From Panax quinquefolius (taxonomy: Eukaryota; Streptophyta; Magnoliopsida; Apiales; Araliaceae): DNA of 64,000 bases. Shown here in pieces: positions 44,501 to 54,883 of this stretch (position 1 is its first letter; each line of letters starts with the position of its first letter). The notes under the pieces were generated by a model. It did not search any database. It worked only from the letters and a program-made list of their open reading frames with translations, and was not told the origin of the DNA. The position numbers and the translations under genes were made by a program. The stretch is from the NCBI GenBank assembly GCA_020205615.1, contig CM035165.1, positions 85,126,005 to 85,190,004 on the forward strand, in the 5' to 3' direction.

Positions 44501-46054
44501 ATTTTGTATGACTTACAAAGGATGGAGATAGAGCTAAAGACTCCAGGGACCCATGTGATGATGGGAAATATACGAGTAGAACCGACTTTAATCGATAAAG
44601 TTAAAGCTGCTCAAGCTAAAAACCTGGTGCTAATGCGTATGAAGAAGAAAGTGCAAGAGGGTGCTATTCCGGAAGCAAGAATCGATGAAGAAGGAATACT
44701 TCGAGTCAACTCCAGACTTTGTGTTCCTAACAATTCTGACTTGAAGTATAAAATCATGATGGAGGCGCACAACACACCGTTTACAATCCATCCTGGGAGT
44801 ACCAAAATGTATCGTGATATTCGACATACATTTTGGTGGAGCAATATGCAAAGAGGGATAGCGGGGTCTATCTCAAGGTGTCTAACTTGTCAACGAGTCA
44901 AGGCAGAGCATCAAGTGCCAAAAGGTCCATTGCAACCACTTGAAATTCCAGAATAGAAATGAGAGCACATTACCATGGATTTCGTTACTGGTCTTCCCAA
45001 GGTTTCTCAAGGCATAGATGCAATTTGGGTCATTGTTGATAGATTGACCAAGTCTGCTCATTTCTTACAGATACGAGAAACTTATTCAATTGAACGTCTT
45101 GCTCGTATGTACATAAATGAGATTATAAGACTGCATGGTATGCCAGTATCCATAGTTTCCGATCGAGACCCAAGATACACTACATGATTTTGGGTTAGTT
45201 TGCAAAAAACTATACGCATGGATTTACGATTTAGTTCGGCATATCATCCTTAAACGGACGGGCAGTTGGAGAGGACTATTCAAACTCTTGAAGATTTATT
45301 AAGACACTGTGTCCTTGACTTCAAAGGAAGTTGGGATAAATTCTTACCATTGGTGGAATTTTCTTACAACAACAGTTATCAAGTAAGTATTGGCATGGCT
45401 CCATTTGAGGTATTTTATGGAAGAAAGTGTCGTTCTCCAGTATGCTGGGATGAGGTGGGTGAAGCAACGTTGTTGGGACCAGAGTTGGTACGTATGACTA
45501 CAGAAAAGATTCAAACGATCCAACAACGTATAAAAACCTCACAAGATCGACAAAAGAGTTATGCGGATCTTCATCGAAAGGACGTGGAATTCAATATTTG
45601 AGATCATGTGTTGTTACGTGTTGCTCCATGGAAAGGAGTTACGAGATTTGGAAAAAAAGGAAAGCTCAATCCTCGATTCATTGGTCCATTTGTAATCCTC
45701 GATCGAGTAGGAACTGTGGCCTATAGACTCGCCTTACCGCCAAGTATGTCTTGTGTTCATAATATTTTTCAAATATCTATGTTACGTAAATATGTGAAAG
45801 ACCTGAACCACATTATTGAATTAGAACTGGATGAAATAGCGAAAGATTTAACATATGAAGAGGTACCTGTTAAAATCTTGGATAAGAAGGATCATATTCT
45901 ACGCTCCAAGGTTATACCTCAAGTCAAAGTTTTGTGGAGAAACCACAATGTTGAGGAAATGACCTGGGAGTTTGAATCTGAAATGAAGTCAAGGTATCCT
46001 CACTTCTTCAACATACCAGGTACGCACCCTAATTTCGAGGACAAAATTTCATAA
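44501..46054 (+). pseudogene. pol: A3 integrase with chromodomain-like tail (in frame, five stops)
   Basis: Zinc part with HPGSTKMYRDIRHTFWW and CLTCQRVKAEHQV; catalytic Asp at 44978-44980 (TMDFVTGLP), second Asp at 45161-45163 (VSDRDPRY), Glu at 45269-45271 (ERTIQTLED), so the full DDE set is kept. Stops lie at 44954, 44960, 45185, 45251 and 45599. The SH3-like part FGKKGKLNPRFIGPF and the tail VKVLWRNHNVEEMTWEFESEM follow, ending at 46054 next to the polypurine tract. It would join LTR ends to the target. Confidence 0.9.
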
Positions 46055-46065
46055 GAAGGGGAGGT
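46051..46065 (+). other. A3 polypurine tract
   Basis: ATAAGAAGGGGAGGT directly before the LTR; it would prime plus-strand DNA. Confidence 0.85.
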
Positions 46066-46657
46066 TATAAGACCCCAACTTTTATGAATAAAGATTAATT
46101 TTTTTCGAAATATATTTTTGAATATTATGGTGTGGATTTGATATAATATTATATCTGTGGGTAATATTTATAAATTTTGCAAAGTAATCAAGTGGTTATA
46201 AAATATTCGATTGGTCGGGGAATATTTATTTTAACAGGGAATATTCGTATGACGACACAATCATAGGTGGACCCCACAAACGGAATTATTGTCGGAGTTA
46301 GAAAATGACAGAATTATCTTTTTATAAATAAAATAACGGCGAAAGTTTTACCGTTAAACTGTTGAAATACCCGGTGGTAAAAGAACAGTAATACGCGTAG
46401 TTGCATAGTAGCACACGGTATTGATTATTGATGTTTACGTGAGGCGTCACTCAGTTATACTCAATTATTACTACAGTAATTGCTGCATAATATCTATCAT
46501 ATTATTGATTCAATTATTGTCACCATATCATCTGCATAATATTTTATATTACTAAATCAATAATTGAGACGAAAAAGTTATTCATATTATTATTTGCAAT
46601 ATTGACGATGTCTAGAAAGTTCTGTCAAGGAGGGATTTGATCACCTAATTGCGCGCC

Positions 46658-46676
46658 AATAGGGAGAAATCCTTAT
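46658..46676 (+). promoter_or_regulatory. U3 stem-loop, LTR 46066
   Basis: AATAGGGA-GAAA-TCCTTAT, the same loop with one G-T pair in the stem. Confidence 0.55.
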
Positions 46677-47660
46677 CTAAATGCCCCCTCTTTCCTGGGA
46701 ATGATCTGGTTATTAAATATTATGAGTTATAATATTAATGATGAATAAGTTCGTGTTGATTAAAGATGAAATTGATATTTCCATTGTGTTGGGATTATTA
46801 GTGTTAGTGAAAATTGACATTTATTTCAATAATAATTGATTTCTGGAGGTTATATTGACCAATCGGGTAATTAATCGGATAAATGAGCAATTATTTGCTA
46901 TTAATTCACATGCTTATAACTATTTGTTCACATGTATGTACAATTGATTCACATGCATGCACTATTAGGGGAGGTAGTGCAAGATTGATAATACTTGCAT
47001 GACTAAATTAAAAATAGAGGTATAGATGAAGGTACTATACCGTAACTATTTTTTTTCACATGTATAGAACTATTGATTCACATGAATGTACTATTGTTTC
47101 ACATTTATATACTATTAGGAAAGGTGGTGAAATTTTGATAATACTTGCAGGACTAAATTAAAAATGAAGGAAAAGATTAAGGTATTATGCTGTACTATTT
47201 CGAGCCCCAAAACGTGCAATTATCTAAACTATATTTTCCAATAAATAGAAGCTCATTCTTCTTTCATTCTCACTAATTCAATAAGACTCACAAGAGAAAT
47301 TATAGAGAGAGAAGCTATAGAGAGTGAAGCTATAGAGAGAAAGAAGAAGAGAAGTCTGCTACTTCACTATTCCAATATCCAGTCTTCTTCTGAGGTAAGA
47401 GATATTTTTTTTCCAGTATTCATAAGGAATAATATTTTCTTCCATACTCTGTAGTATGTGAGTAATATTATTTCATCTCGTATTCCTGAATATACCCTCA
47501 TTTTGTTAAAATATTGCTTCTATACTCCGTGAAATTATATAATATCCTTGAAATTTGTGTTTCATCTAGTATCGTTTCACAAGTATATTTTCTGCACATT
47601 CTTGTTAAATTTTAAACTTTTTATGCTGGAGTACTGTCCATAAGTAGTATTTATTTTTAC

Positions 47661-47770
47661 AGTACTATTCACAAAGTACTATTCACGGGGTACTATTCAC
47701 GAGTACTATTTACAAAGTACTATTCATGAGTACTATTCATAAAGTACTATTCACGGGGTACTATTCACCC
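47661..47770 (+). repeat. ACTATTCAC minisatellite, LTR 46066
   Basis: Eight units of 13-15 bases, such as GGGGTACTATTCAC and AAAGTACTATTCAC. Confidence 0.9.
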
Positions 47771-48225
47771 GGGGAATTATTCATGATAAAAATTAATTTC
47801 TTTGCTGTCCAAATCATTTTTGATACAATATTATTTTTGAATTTTACTCCACAAAGCAGTATCATGTTGACAATTTGGACATTATTGAATTCTGGATAAA
47901 TTAAATTATAAATCTTTAAAAATTTATCCTTTGCTTTCTTTTAATTGAATTCTTATATCATTGTCATCATCCTCATGCTTATATTGTGATAAAAGTCATC
48001 TATGGCTTGCGTGCATAGATATACAATTGATTAGTATGATTATGACCAGGGATTATTCGATATAATCATGACCGTAATGTTACAAATGATGTGGTAAAAG
48101 TCCTCATTGGCCCGTAGTGCATTGATGGACAGTTGATGGCATGATCATAACCATTGGTGATAACACGAATATCATTGGCCCGTAGTGCATTGATGGACAG
48201 TTGTTGGTATGATCATGACCATTGA

Positions 48226-48929
48226 TGTGACGCCCCCAAAATAGGTATACATCACCTATTCTGAGTCGCCAAATACATGGTACAGAATACAAATACAACC
48301 TTAAATATACAACATGAGCTGTGAGTTTTAATATAAATATTGTCTTTTAGACAGTATTCAAACTCAAAATAAGTCCTTAATACATTTATTATCACCTATT
48401 TCATAGAATAGTGAGGACTACTAATCTTATCATACGGACCGATCACTCACTGTTCCCCCACTAGTCCCTACTACGTTCTCATTTCACGAAGAGAACAATA
48501 AAAGCAAAAGGTTAGCTCAACTAGCTTCGAGAAGAAATATTATGACTAAGATAATACTAATAATTTATCATTAGTCTTCAACGAAGTTAAACCGATAAAA
48601 TATAACAAACATCGAAGTTTAAGCTGCAATTGAACAAGAAATCCATTAGAAGAGTCATAGAGAATAAAATCTACTATCTTCTATGATTTAAAAGGTTTTC
48701 ATCACTTTTATCGCCGAGACTCGACTTAATAAATAATCCACATCATCCTCGCATCTACGCCGAGGATATTCATTAATATCACGACCATCAATTTATCCAC
48801 GATTACGGGCCGAGGATATTCGTGTTTTCATCAATGGTCATGATCATGCCAATAATCGCCCATCATCGCTGCGGACGATGAGGACTTTTACCACATCATT
48901 TGTAACATTACGGCCATGATTATACCGAA
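48226..48929 (-). repeat. inverted LTR fragment forming a hairpin with 48935-49644
   Basis: It reads TGTGACGCCCCCAAAATAGG from 48226, the reverse complement of an LTR 3' end, and runs to GATTATACCGAA at 48929. After TAATC the complement TTCGGTATAATC begins at 48935 and continues to the LTR end. The arms are about 700 bases and similar but not identical by eye. The turn lies in a short natural palindrome that the A1 LTR also has near 5480. Confidence 0.85.
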
Positions 48930-49646
48930 TAATCTTCGGTATAATCACGACCGTAATGTAACGTAATGATGTGGTAAAAGTTCTCATTAACCGTAGTTCA
49001 TTGATGGATAGTTGTCAGTATGATTATGACTGTGGATTATCTTATAATCATGACCATTGATGATTACATGAATATCCTTGGCCGTAGTGCGTGATGATTC
49101 GATTTAATTTATTAAGTCGAGTCTCGGCGATAAAGTTGATGAAGAACTTTTTAAATCATAGAAGATAATAGATTTTATGCTCTACTGACTCTTCTAATGG
49201 ATTGCTTATTCACCGCAGCTTGTTGATCTAAAACTTGTTGTCTATTGTATTCTATACGTTGTTATACTGTTGAAGGCTAAGGATAATTTATTCTGCATTA
49301 TCTTAGTCATAATATTTTTTACTGGGATAGTTTAGCTCACCCTTTGCTTTCATTGTTCTCTTGTGAAATGAGAATATATGGGACTAGCCTGGGAACTGAG
49401 TGACGGTGTCCAGATGATATAGATTAGTAGTCCCTCACTATTCGTTAAATAGTGTGACAATAAATGTAATGAGGACTCCATTGAGTGTGGATATTATCTA
49501 GAAGGCAATATTCTTATTTAAACTCTCTGCTATGTTTTGTCGTATATTACCCGACAGTTGTATAATTAAGTTTATATTTGATTTATGTACCATGTATTTG
49601 GTGACTCAAGATGGGTGATGTATACCTATTTTGGGGGCGTCACAGT

Positions 49647-49660
49647 TGGTATCAAAGCTT
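49647..49660 (+). other. A4 primer-binding site
   Basis: TGGTATCAAAGCTT, two bases after the LTR end, an initiator-Met tRNA complement with one change. Confidence 0.87.
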
Positions 49661-49831
49661 AGGGATATGATCCCTGGCTGAGATATGAGACAAGAATTAG
49701 GAGGGGAGAGACGGGGAATTCCTTCGCTAGTATGACCTACCTAAGTTTATTTGGTATTTAATTGGTCGGTCAGAGTATAGGGATAATATGTGATATGTCA
49801 ATTAACCCTTGTTTTGTGATAGTGTTTGAGA

Positions 49832-51056
49832 ATGGCATCTAAAAATGTTGAGATCAGCAATGAAGCACATGGGACCGTTGAGTCACCAACGATCAATACC
49901 CAGGAGAATGTGCAAGAGGAAGACAATAATCCTCAGGTAAACAACAACACCGATCAGATGATGAACGATGGGATGATCAGAGGCTTTATGCAATTCATGT
50001 AATATCAGGGGAGAGACTCCTGTTCAAAATTCAGGTGGAAACAATGGAAACCCACGGCTGGTCACTGCTAAGAAGTTCAAGGAGCTGGGACCGCCAGAGT
50101 TTTTGGGAAAGCCAGAACCACTTAAGGCTGAGACGTGGTTAAAGAAGATCACCAAGATATTTGATGTCTTGGGATGCTCCGAGGAGCAAAAGGTTCCCTT
50201 CGCCACCTTTATGTTGCGTGACGAGACAGATTACTAGTGGGAATCTGTAAAACGTACCCAGCCTGACGCACTCAAGATGTCTTGGGAGAAGTTCCAAGAC
50301 TTGTTTAACGACAAGTACTTTTCCAAAAGTATTCGTCACATGAAGGAGGTGGAGTTTATCAAGTTGGAGCAAAACAATATGACCGTGTCGTAATATGAGG
50401 CTAAATTTGCGGAGTTATCCCGGTTTGTATCCCATTTGGTCGATAATGAGGAGCGAATGACGCAAATATTTCTAAGAGGTTTGAAACCCGATATACGTCA
50501 ATACCTCATTTCTCACAAACTTTGTTTATATTCAGATGTTGTGAACAGGGCTCAGTTATTGGAGCGCGATAATGAGTCAGCACAACTAAACAGTAACGAG
50601 CAACAACACGATAATAATCATACTGGTGACAACGACCATCGAAACAATGATAACCATCGTGGGGGAAATTATCATGCCAAGAATGGTAACCACTTCGGTG
50701 GTAATCATGGCCAAGATAATAGGAGTGGAAATTTCAAGAAGAGAAGGTTCAACAACGATGGAAAGATAGCAGCACCAACACCCGTTTTCAAGGAAGGAGA
50801 ACGACCACCAATTGTATGCTTCAAATGCGTAGGGGAGGGACATATCAGTCCAAGCTGCACGATGAAGTCCAAAACATGTTACAATTATCGAAAAGAAGGT
50901 CACCTAGCCCGATTTTGTCGTGCAACAAAGTCAAGTCCAGCTGGGACGGTGGCACCAAAGGCGGATACGGTTAAAACAAAGTCGGTGGTTTCAGGGAGAG
51001 CGTTTCTTGTGACTTCTCAAAAAGCGAGTAACCCGAACAAAGTTAGCACGGGTTAG
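49832..51056 (+). pseudogene. gag: A4 gag (broken N-terminal half, open C-terminal half)
   Basis: Start ATG at 49832 (MASKNVEISNEAHG), stop and shifts near 50000 and 50395. It is open from 50436 to 51056 (206 codons): capsid end RGLKPDIRQYLISHKLC, Asn/His-rich linker, one full CCHC knuckle CFKCVGEGHISPSC, and CYNYRKEGHLARFC, where the second Cys is Tyr. The protease start follows at 51060-51213 with a worn TTRLDTGSTH-like codon run. Gag would bind element RNA. The capsid part before 50436 is readable in other frames (WEKFQDLFNDKYF-type near 50283). Confidence 0.85.
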
Positions 51057-52070
51057 TTAATTATAAATTCTTGCAAAGTCTATACCTTATTAGATACCGG
51101 TTCTACCCATTTTTTTTATCTCTCTTGCTTGCGCTCAACATTTAAATTTGACTCCGGAGAAATTAGACTTTGACTTATCGGTTGAAACTCCGTTAGGAGA
51201 AACCTTCATTACATGTGCTATCCAAGTCTTGGATGAGAGTCACAGTTTTGAATGATATTTCTATTGTTAATAAATTTCCTGACGTATTCCTAAAGACTTC
51301 CTAGCCTACCCCTATAACGTGAAATCAAATTTTGTATTGACCCCAGTACAAAACCCATTTCTCAAACCCTCAAATATTTCTTCACCTATAACGAACATAA
51401 CATGCGCCAAAGACGTTAGCTCGAGCTGTTGAAGATTACGACTATACCATTCAATATCATCGTGGAAGAGTGAACGTGGTAGCTGACGCGTTGAGTAGAA
51501 GATCGTATGCGTTTACGAGTGCGATGTTGTTAACACAAAAAACCTATTTCGTATAACTTACAAATGATGAAGATAGATTTAAAGACTCTAGGGACCCACG
51601 TGAAGATAGCGAATATACGATTTGAACCAACTTTAAATCAATAAAGATAAAGCCGCTTAAGCTACACACCCAGAGCTGATGAATGTGAAGAAGAAAGTTC
51701 AAGAGGGCGTTATTTTAGAAGCAAGAATCGACGAAGAGAGTAAATTTCAACCCTCGATTTAATTGGGCCATTCGAAATCCTCGATCGAGTAGGAACTATG
51801 GCCTATAGACTCGCCTTACCACTAAGTATGTCTCATGTTCATAACATTTTTTTGTATCAATATTACATAAATATGTGGACGACCCAAACCACATTATTGA
51901 ACTAGAACTAGATGAGATAGCAGAAGATTTAACATATGATGAGATACGTGTTAAAATCTTGGATAAGAAGGATCATATTCGACACTCAAAGGTTATACCT
52001 CATGAGTTAGAATATGTCGAGGTATCCTCACCTTTTTGGCATATCGGGTACGTACGTAAATTTCGAGGGC
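51057..52070 (+). pseudogene. pol: A4 pol scraps with three large deletions
   Basis: 51060-51213 is the protease start. A 30-base filler (51218-51247) then leads to the protease-RT linker (51248-51365). That jumps to the RNase H end (51370-51500, QYHRGRVNVVADALS-like), so the RT core is missing. The integrase N-terminal linker to about 51735 jumps to the SH3/chromodomain-like tail (51745-52065, with HNIF and an ELDEIAEDLTYDEI frame at 51875-52120). The integrase DDE core is missing. Nothing here can act. Confidence 0.85.
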
Positions 52071-52676
52071 AAAATTTCATAAGGAGTGGAGATTGTAAGA
52101 CCCCGAATTTTATGAAATGAAAGTATTCACTTTTCTTATAATTATTATTTTATTTCGTAAATGGTTAAATTGATAAAAGGTTAAAGTTAAGGGTGATATG
52201 TGAAAATTTTTGCAAAGTAAGCAAGTTGTTATAAAATATTCGTTTGGTCGGGAAATATTCTTTTTGTCGGGAATATCCGTATGACAACACAATCATTGGT
52301 GGACCCCACAATGGAAGTATTGTCGTAGTTAAAAGCGCATGTAATTATCTTTTATAAAAATAACGACGAAAGTGTTACCGTTAAAACTGTTGAACTACCC
52401 GGTAGTAAAAGTACAGTAATACGCGTGGTTGCATAGTAGCACACGGTATTGATTATTGATGCTTACATAAGAAGTCACTCAATTATACTCAATTATTGCT
52501 ACAGTAATTGCTGTATCATATCTCTCATATTATTGATTCAATTATTGTCACAGTATCAATATTTTATATTATTAAATCAATAATTGAGATGAAAAAGTTA
52601 TTCATATTACTATTTGCAATATTGACAATGTCTAGAAGTTCTATCAAGGAGAGGTTTGGTCACCTAATTGCGCCCC

Positions 52677-52695
52677 AATAAGGAGAAATCCTTAT
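52677..52695 (+). promoter_or_regulatory. U3 stem-loop, LTR 52094
   Basis: AATAAGGAGAAATCCTTAT: perfect 7-bp stem ATAAGGA/TCCTTAT with GAAA loop. Confidence 0.7.
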
Positions 52696-53254
52696 CGGAA
52701 AGCCCCCTCTTTCCTGGGAACGACTTGGTTGTTAAATATTATGAGTTATAATATTAGTGATGAATAAGTTCTTGTTGATTAAAGATGAAATTGATAGTTC
52801 TATTGTGTGAGAATTATTAGTGTTAGTGGAAATCGACATTTATTTCGATAATAATTGATGTCTGGAGGTTATATTGACCAATCGGGTAATTAATCGGAGA
52901 AATGATAAATTAGTTGCTATTAATTCACATACTTATAACTATCTGTTCACATGTGTGTACTATTGATTCACATGATTTACTATTAGGGGAATTGGTGCAA
53001 GATTGATAATACTTGCATGACTAAATTAAAAATGGAGGTATAGTTGAAGGTACTATACTGTAATTAGTTTTTTTACATGATTATACTATTGAGTCACATG
53101 AATGAACTATTAATTCACATGATTTACTATTAGGGGAGGTAGTGCAAGTTTGATAATACTTGCAGGACTAAATTAAAAATGAAGAAAAAGAGGAAGGTAT
53201 TATACTGTAATATTTCGAGCCCCAAAACGTGCAATTATTAAAACTATATTTTCC

Positions 53255-53262
53255 TATAAATA
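53255..53262 (+). promoter_or_regulatory. TATA box, LTR 52094
   Basis: TATAAATA in TTTTCCTATAAATAGAAGG, followed by CATTCTTCCTTCATTC. Confidence 0.62.
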
Positions 53263-53409
53263 GAAGGTCATTCTTCCTTCATTCTCACCAATTCACTAAG
53301 TCTCACAAGAGCAATTATAGAGATAGAAGCTATAGAGAGAGAAGCTATAGAGAGAAAGAAGAAACGAAGTCTGCTACTTCACTACTCCAGTATCCAGTCT
53401 TCTTCTGAG

Positions 53410-54753
53410 GTAAGGGGTATTATTTATTTCATATTCTGAATAGATATTATTTTTCGTATTTGTATGAATATTATTTCATTCAATATTTATAAAGGATATT
53501 ATATTCGTTCAATATTCGTAGGAATATTATCTTCGTTAAATATTCGTTGGAATATTATTTCTGTTCAAGGGATGTTATTTTTGTTTAATATTCGCTTGAA
53601 ATAATATTTTCTTCCATGCTCTGTAGTATGTAAGTAATATTCTTTCGTTTCAGATTTTGAATTCTATACTCATTTTGTTGAAGTTTTGGCTTCCATACTC
53701 CATAAAATTAGTAGAATATCCTTGATATTTGCGCTTCATCCAGTATCTTTTCATGGAAATATTATTCTGAACTTTGTTGATAATTATTGATCTTTTCATG
53801 ATGGAATACTATTTACGGGTTACTATTCACCCGGTTACTATTCACTCAAATATTATTTACTCGGGTATTCAGGGCACTTTTCATGCCAGAATACTATTTA
53901 CGAGTTACTATTCACGGGTTACTATTCACTCAATTACTATTCACCCAAATATTATTCACTCGGGTATTTGGGGTACTTTTCATGTCGGGGTACTATTCAC
54001 GAAGTACTATTCCTGAAGTACTATTCACGGGGTACTATTCACCCGAAAAAATATATTTCTTTTATGTCCAAATTATTTTTGATACATGAATATTATTCTT
54101 GAATTTTACTCCACAAAGCAGTATCATGTTGACAATTTGAACGTTATTGAATTCTGGATAAATTAAATTATAAATCTTTAAAATTTATCCTTGAACTTGT
54201 TTTATTGAATTGTTATGTCATGGTCAACATCCTAATGCTTATATTCTGATGAAAGTCATCTTTGGCTTACGTGCATAGATGGACTTGGTATGATTATGAC
54301 TGAGGATTATTCAAAGATAATCACTTAACCGTAATGTAACGTAATGATATGGTAAAAGTCCTTATTGGCTTATAGTTCATTGATGGACAGTTGTTGGTAT
54401 GATTATGACTAGGGATTATTTCAGATAATCATGACCATTGATGATTACATGAATATCCTTGGTTGTGGAAAAGGGATGATTCGATTTTATTTATTGTCGA
54501 GTCTCGGTGATAAAGTTGATGAAAAACTTTTTAAATCATAGAAGATAGTAGATTTTATGCTCTACTTGACACTTCTAATGGATTGCTTATTCTGCTGCAG
54601 TTGTTGATCTAAAACTTGTTGTCTATTGTATTCTATCAGTTGTTATACTGTTGAAGGCTAAGGATAATTTATTCTACATTATCTTAGTCATAATATTTCT
54701 TACTGGGATAGTTGAGCTCACCCTTTGCTTTCATTGTTCTCTTGTGAAATGAG
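53410..54753 (+). other. putative leader intron of LTR 52094
   Basis: Donor TTCTGAG|GTAAGGGG at 53410. GAGCTCACCC at 54716 and a weak acceptor AAATGAG near 54753. Confidence 0.35.
53805..54045 (+). repeat. ACTATTCAC minisatellite, LTR 52094 (largest)
   Basis: About eleven ACTATTCAC or ACTATTTAC units plus a higher-order copy: a block ending GGGCACTTTTCATGCC recurs as GGGTACTTTTCATGTC about 100 bases later. Confidence 0.88.
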
Positions 54754-54883
54754 AATATAATTTGGGACTAGTCGGGGAACGGAGTGACGGTCCAGATGAT
54801 AGCATTAGTAGTCCTCATTATTCTGTTAAATAGTGTGACAATAAATGTAATGAGGACTCCATTGAGTGTGGATATTGTCTAGT

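Larger units (their letters stand above)
47395..49372 (+). other. putative leader intron of LTR 46066
   Basis: Donor TCTGAG|GTAAGAG at 47395. Acceptor side: TAGCTCACCC at 49333 and the T-rich run to AAATGAG near 49372. The acceptor is weak and the inverted insert lies inside. Confidence 0.3.
18022..49644 (+). mobile_element. A3: plus-strand Ty3/gypsy element split by B
   Basis: Gag resumes at 18022 after the A2 LTR and runs to 18684. B fills 18685-42622. Protease to integrase follows from 42623 to 46054, then the polypurine tract and the LTR at 46066-49644. The join across B restores the normal family sequence (AACGAGGTGATCACGGG against AACGAGGTTATCACGGG in A5 at 55000). The 5' LTR and gag N-terminus are missing. 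Confidence 0.9.
46066..49644 (+). repeat. LTR shared by A3 and A4 (alpha subtype) with an inverted insert
   Basis: It starts TATAAGACCCC (TG tip changed to TA) and ends GGGGGCGTCACA at 49644. 3.58 kb, because 48226-48929 is an inverted copy of the LTR 3' part. U3 stem-loop 46658-46676, worn TATA (CAATAAATA) near 47240, donor 47395, minisatellite 47661-47770, hairpin copies near 48095-48205. It is the 3' LTR of A3 and sits where A4's 5' LTR should be. Confidence 0.88.
49645..52093 (+). mobile_element. A4: deletion derivative of family A (internal region)
   Basis: PBS, gag from 49832 to about 51056, then only scraps of protease, RT/RNase H edge and integrase tail, then polypurine tract (52079-52093) and the LTR at 52094. 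Nearly all of RT and the integrase core are deleted, so any movement would need proteins from other copies. Confidence 0.88.
52094..54882 (+). repeat. LTR between A4 and A5 (alpha subtype), 3' end truncated
   Basis: It starts TGTAAGACCCC. It matches the 46066 LTR up to GATATTGTCTAG (54882) and then changes abruptly to protease-upstream codons of A5, so about 100-150 bases of LTR, the PBS and most of gag are missing. TATA 53255-53262, stem-loop 52677-52695, donor 53410, long minisatellite 53805-54045. Confidence 0.88.

Noticed and set aside
46120..46420. Possible host promoter or gene in the AT-rich LTR starts
   Set aside because: The same sequence recurs in all family-A LTRs at the same place, so it is U3.
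53774..54089. Two overlapping frames rich in YYSRVTIHS
   Set aside because: They are read-through of the ACTATTCAC minisatellite.
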